Positions 62,973-64,000 of a stretch of DNA of 64,000 nucleotides are shown here, piece after piece. The notes below the pieces were generated by a model. It saw only the letters and a program-made list of their open reading frames with translations. It did not search any database and was not told where the DNA came from. Made by a program: the position numbers and the translations under genes. Each line of letters starts with the position of its first letter. The first letter of the stretch is position 1. Source of the DNA: Planococcus sp. 107-1 (GTDB lineage Bacteria > Bacillota > Bacilli > Bacillales_A > Planococcaceae); the NCBI RefSeq assembly GCF_021513255.1, contig NZ_CP090977.1:620001-684000 (forward strand), read 5' to 3'.

Positions 62973-64000
62973 ATGGAGAAGGTGAAGAAAAGAAGATTTG
63001 AAATGCCGGATGCGTTTGTCATCATCTTTGCGATTTTGTTGTTGGCGGTTCTATTGACGTATGTTGTGCCGGCAGGGGAATTTCAGCGTGAAGAGGTCGA
63101 TGGACGAAGTCTGGTAATTGAAGGCACATACGAACGCATTGATAACGACCCAACGACGCTGCTGTCGATTTTTACATCGATTCAGCAAGGACTCGTCGAT
63201 TCTGCGCCCATCATTTTCATGGTGTTGATCATCGGCGGTGCGGTGGGAGTTATTGACCATACGGGGGCTATCAATTCAGGAGTCAACGCTTTGATAGGCC
63301 GGGCGAAAAATCAAAAATACATATTGGTTGCTGTCTTTATCATGATTTTTGCCGTGATGGATTTTGTCGGCATTAGCGGAAATGCCATCATTGCATTTAT
63401 TCCGATTGGGATTATTTTAGCAAGGGCGTTAAAGCTGGACCCGATCATCGGTGTGGCCATGGTGTATCTCGGGCAGTACGTCGGAGTGGCAACTGGGACG
63501 TTCGATCCCGTCATCACGGGGCTTGCTCAATCGATTGCTGAATTGCCGCTGTTCTCCGGATGGCATCTGCGGCTCATGGCATTCTTTATCTTGCTCGCGA
63601 TTACGATGACTTACATCTTGCTTTATGTAAAACGCGTCAGTAAAGATCCATCGAAGAGCATCGTCAAGTTCTCAGAGACAGACGGCGTGGATGAGCAAAA
63701 AGCAGAAGAGTTTGGGCCATTCACGGGCCGGCATAAACTGGTGCTTTTGACGTCCTTGCTTTTTATGGCCTCGTTCATCTACGGCGTGTTCCAATTTGAA
63801 TGGAGCACAAATGAACTGGCTGGAATATTCATCATGATGTCAATTGCCGCTGCGATTGTGGGCGGCCTCCGCATGAACGAATACGTGCAAGTATTCATCA
63901 AAGGTGCCCAAGGGATTGTTTATGGTGCACTGGTCATCGGATTGGCAAGATCAGTCGTCATCGTGCTCGAAAACGGCAAAGTGCTCGATACGATCGTCAA
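62973..64000 (+). CDS. YfcC-family transporter (3' end cut by window)
   Basis: The first 342 residues of a membrane carrier of the YfcC/DcuC-like family, thought to move C4-dicarboxylates or basic amino acids. Start at ATG 62973 (MEKVKKRRFEMPDAFVII), after GGAGACTAGAGG. Landmarks are YVVPAGEFQREEVDGR (family-typical periplasmic loop), MVLIIGGAVGVIDHTGAI, and FVGISGNAIIAFIPIGIILA. It continues past base 64000. Substrate cannot be told here. Confidence 0.88.
   Translation, partial: MEKVKKRRFEMPDAFVIIFAILLLAVLLTYVVPAGEFQREEVDGRSLVIEGTYERIDNDPTTLLSIFTSIQQGLVDSAPIIFMVLIIGGAVGVIDHTGAINSGVNALIGRAKNQKYILVAVFIMIFAVMDFVGISGNAIIAFIPIGIILARALKLDPIIGVAMVYLGQYVGVATGTFDPVITGLAQSIAELPLFSGWHLRLMAFFILLAITMTYILLYVKRVSKDPSKSIVKFSETDGVDEQKAEEFGPFTGRHKLVLLTSLLFMASFIYGVFQFEWSTNELAGIFIMMSIAAAIVGGLRMNEYVQVFIKGAQGIVYGALVIGLARSVVIVLENGKVLDTIV

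Overview
The window looks like a chromosomal segment of a Bacillota rod or coccus of the Planococcaceae, most likely Planococcus or a close relative. The reasons are Bacillus-type Shine-Dalgarno sites, GC of roughly 45-48 % outside an AT-rich insert, Bacillus-like genes (MsmX, GalT2-type GalT, GltS, HutG, YkuI, CPBP proteases, PadR-DUF4188), lipoprotein signals, and GH42/GH35/GH36 galactosidases beside a Leloir operon. Genus assignment is inference; no rRNA gene is present.

Layout. 1-7370 (+): galactoside uptake and hydrolysis, with two ABC permeases (the first cut by the window edge), a GH36 alpha-galactosidase, a GH35 and a GH42 beta-galactosidase. 7433-8015: three tandem ~196-bp structured repeats. 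8113-13012 (-): MsmX-type ATPase, GalT, GalE, GalK; divergently 13139-15227 (+) a ROK repressor and a PucR/CdaR-like regulator. Together these genes import galactosides, cleave them inside the cell and feed galactose to UDP-galactose/glucose-1-P, with a candidate ROK operator at the galK promoter and a cre-like site before msmX. 15304-17229: lipoprotein, RCC1-repeat protein, DinB. 17279-20908: hutG-gltS (histidine/glutamate use) with a divergent LysR gene, and a PH-domain protein.

21900-29600 is an AT-rich accessory island. It holds a wrecked type I restriction locus (an hsdR head joined to an hsdS tail), an intact three-gene ABC-three-component (ABC-3C) defence-type operon (Cap4-like nuclease/C-terminal-domain protein, middle component, DUF3732 ATPase), a PIN-like nuclease gene, and relics of IS21-like and ISL3 elements. 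29714-38068: PQQ-type sugar dehydrogenase, a CrtI-like FAD oxidoreductase, aldo/keto reductase, EcsC and DUF4230 proteins, and a UvrA paralogue. 38357-41600 (-): a GIY-YIG (T5orf172) protein with a helical partner, an unknown protein and a STAS protein. 41838-50866: S51 peptidase, CPBP protease, LLM oxidoreductase, YkuI-like EAL protein, FUSC-type exporter and an ABC exporter. 51002-54574: PadR-DUF4188, then a cluster led by a PD-(D/E)XK-type nuclease. 54622-62691: a membrane metallopeptidase, a peptidoglycan-binding protein, GNAT, then a two-component system and divergent ABC transporter that match HssRS/HrtAB, supported by a 9-bp direct repeat with 2-bp spacer in the transporter promoter. 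62973-end: YfcC-family transporter, cut by the window edge.

Quality warning: ten otherwise well-conserved genes each carry one to three single-base indels, often in short homopolymers. I read these mainly as sequence errors rather than gene death, and give each as one interrupted gene. The hsdR/hsdS locus is different and looks truly decayed. The most system-like accessory loci are the ABC-3C operon with the PIN gene beside it (22918-28254) and the nuclease-led cluster at 52296-54278.
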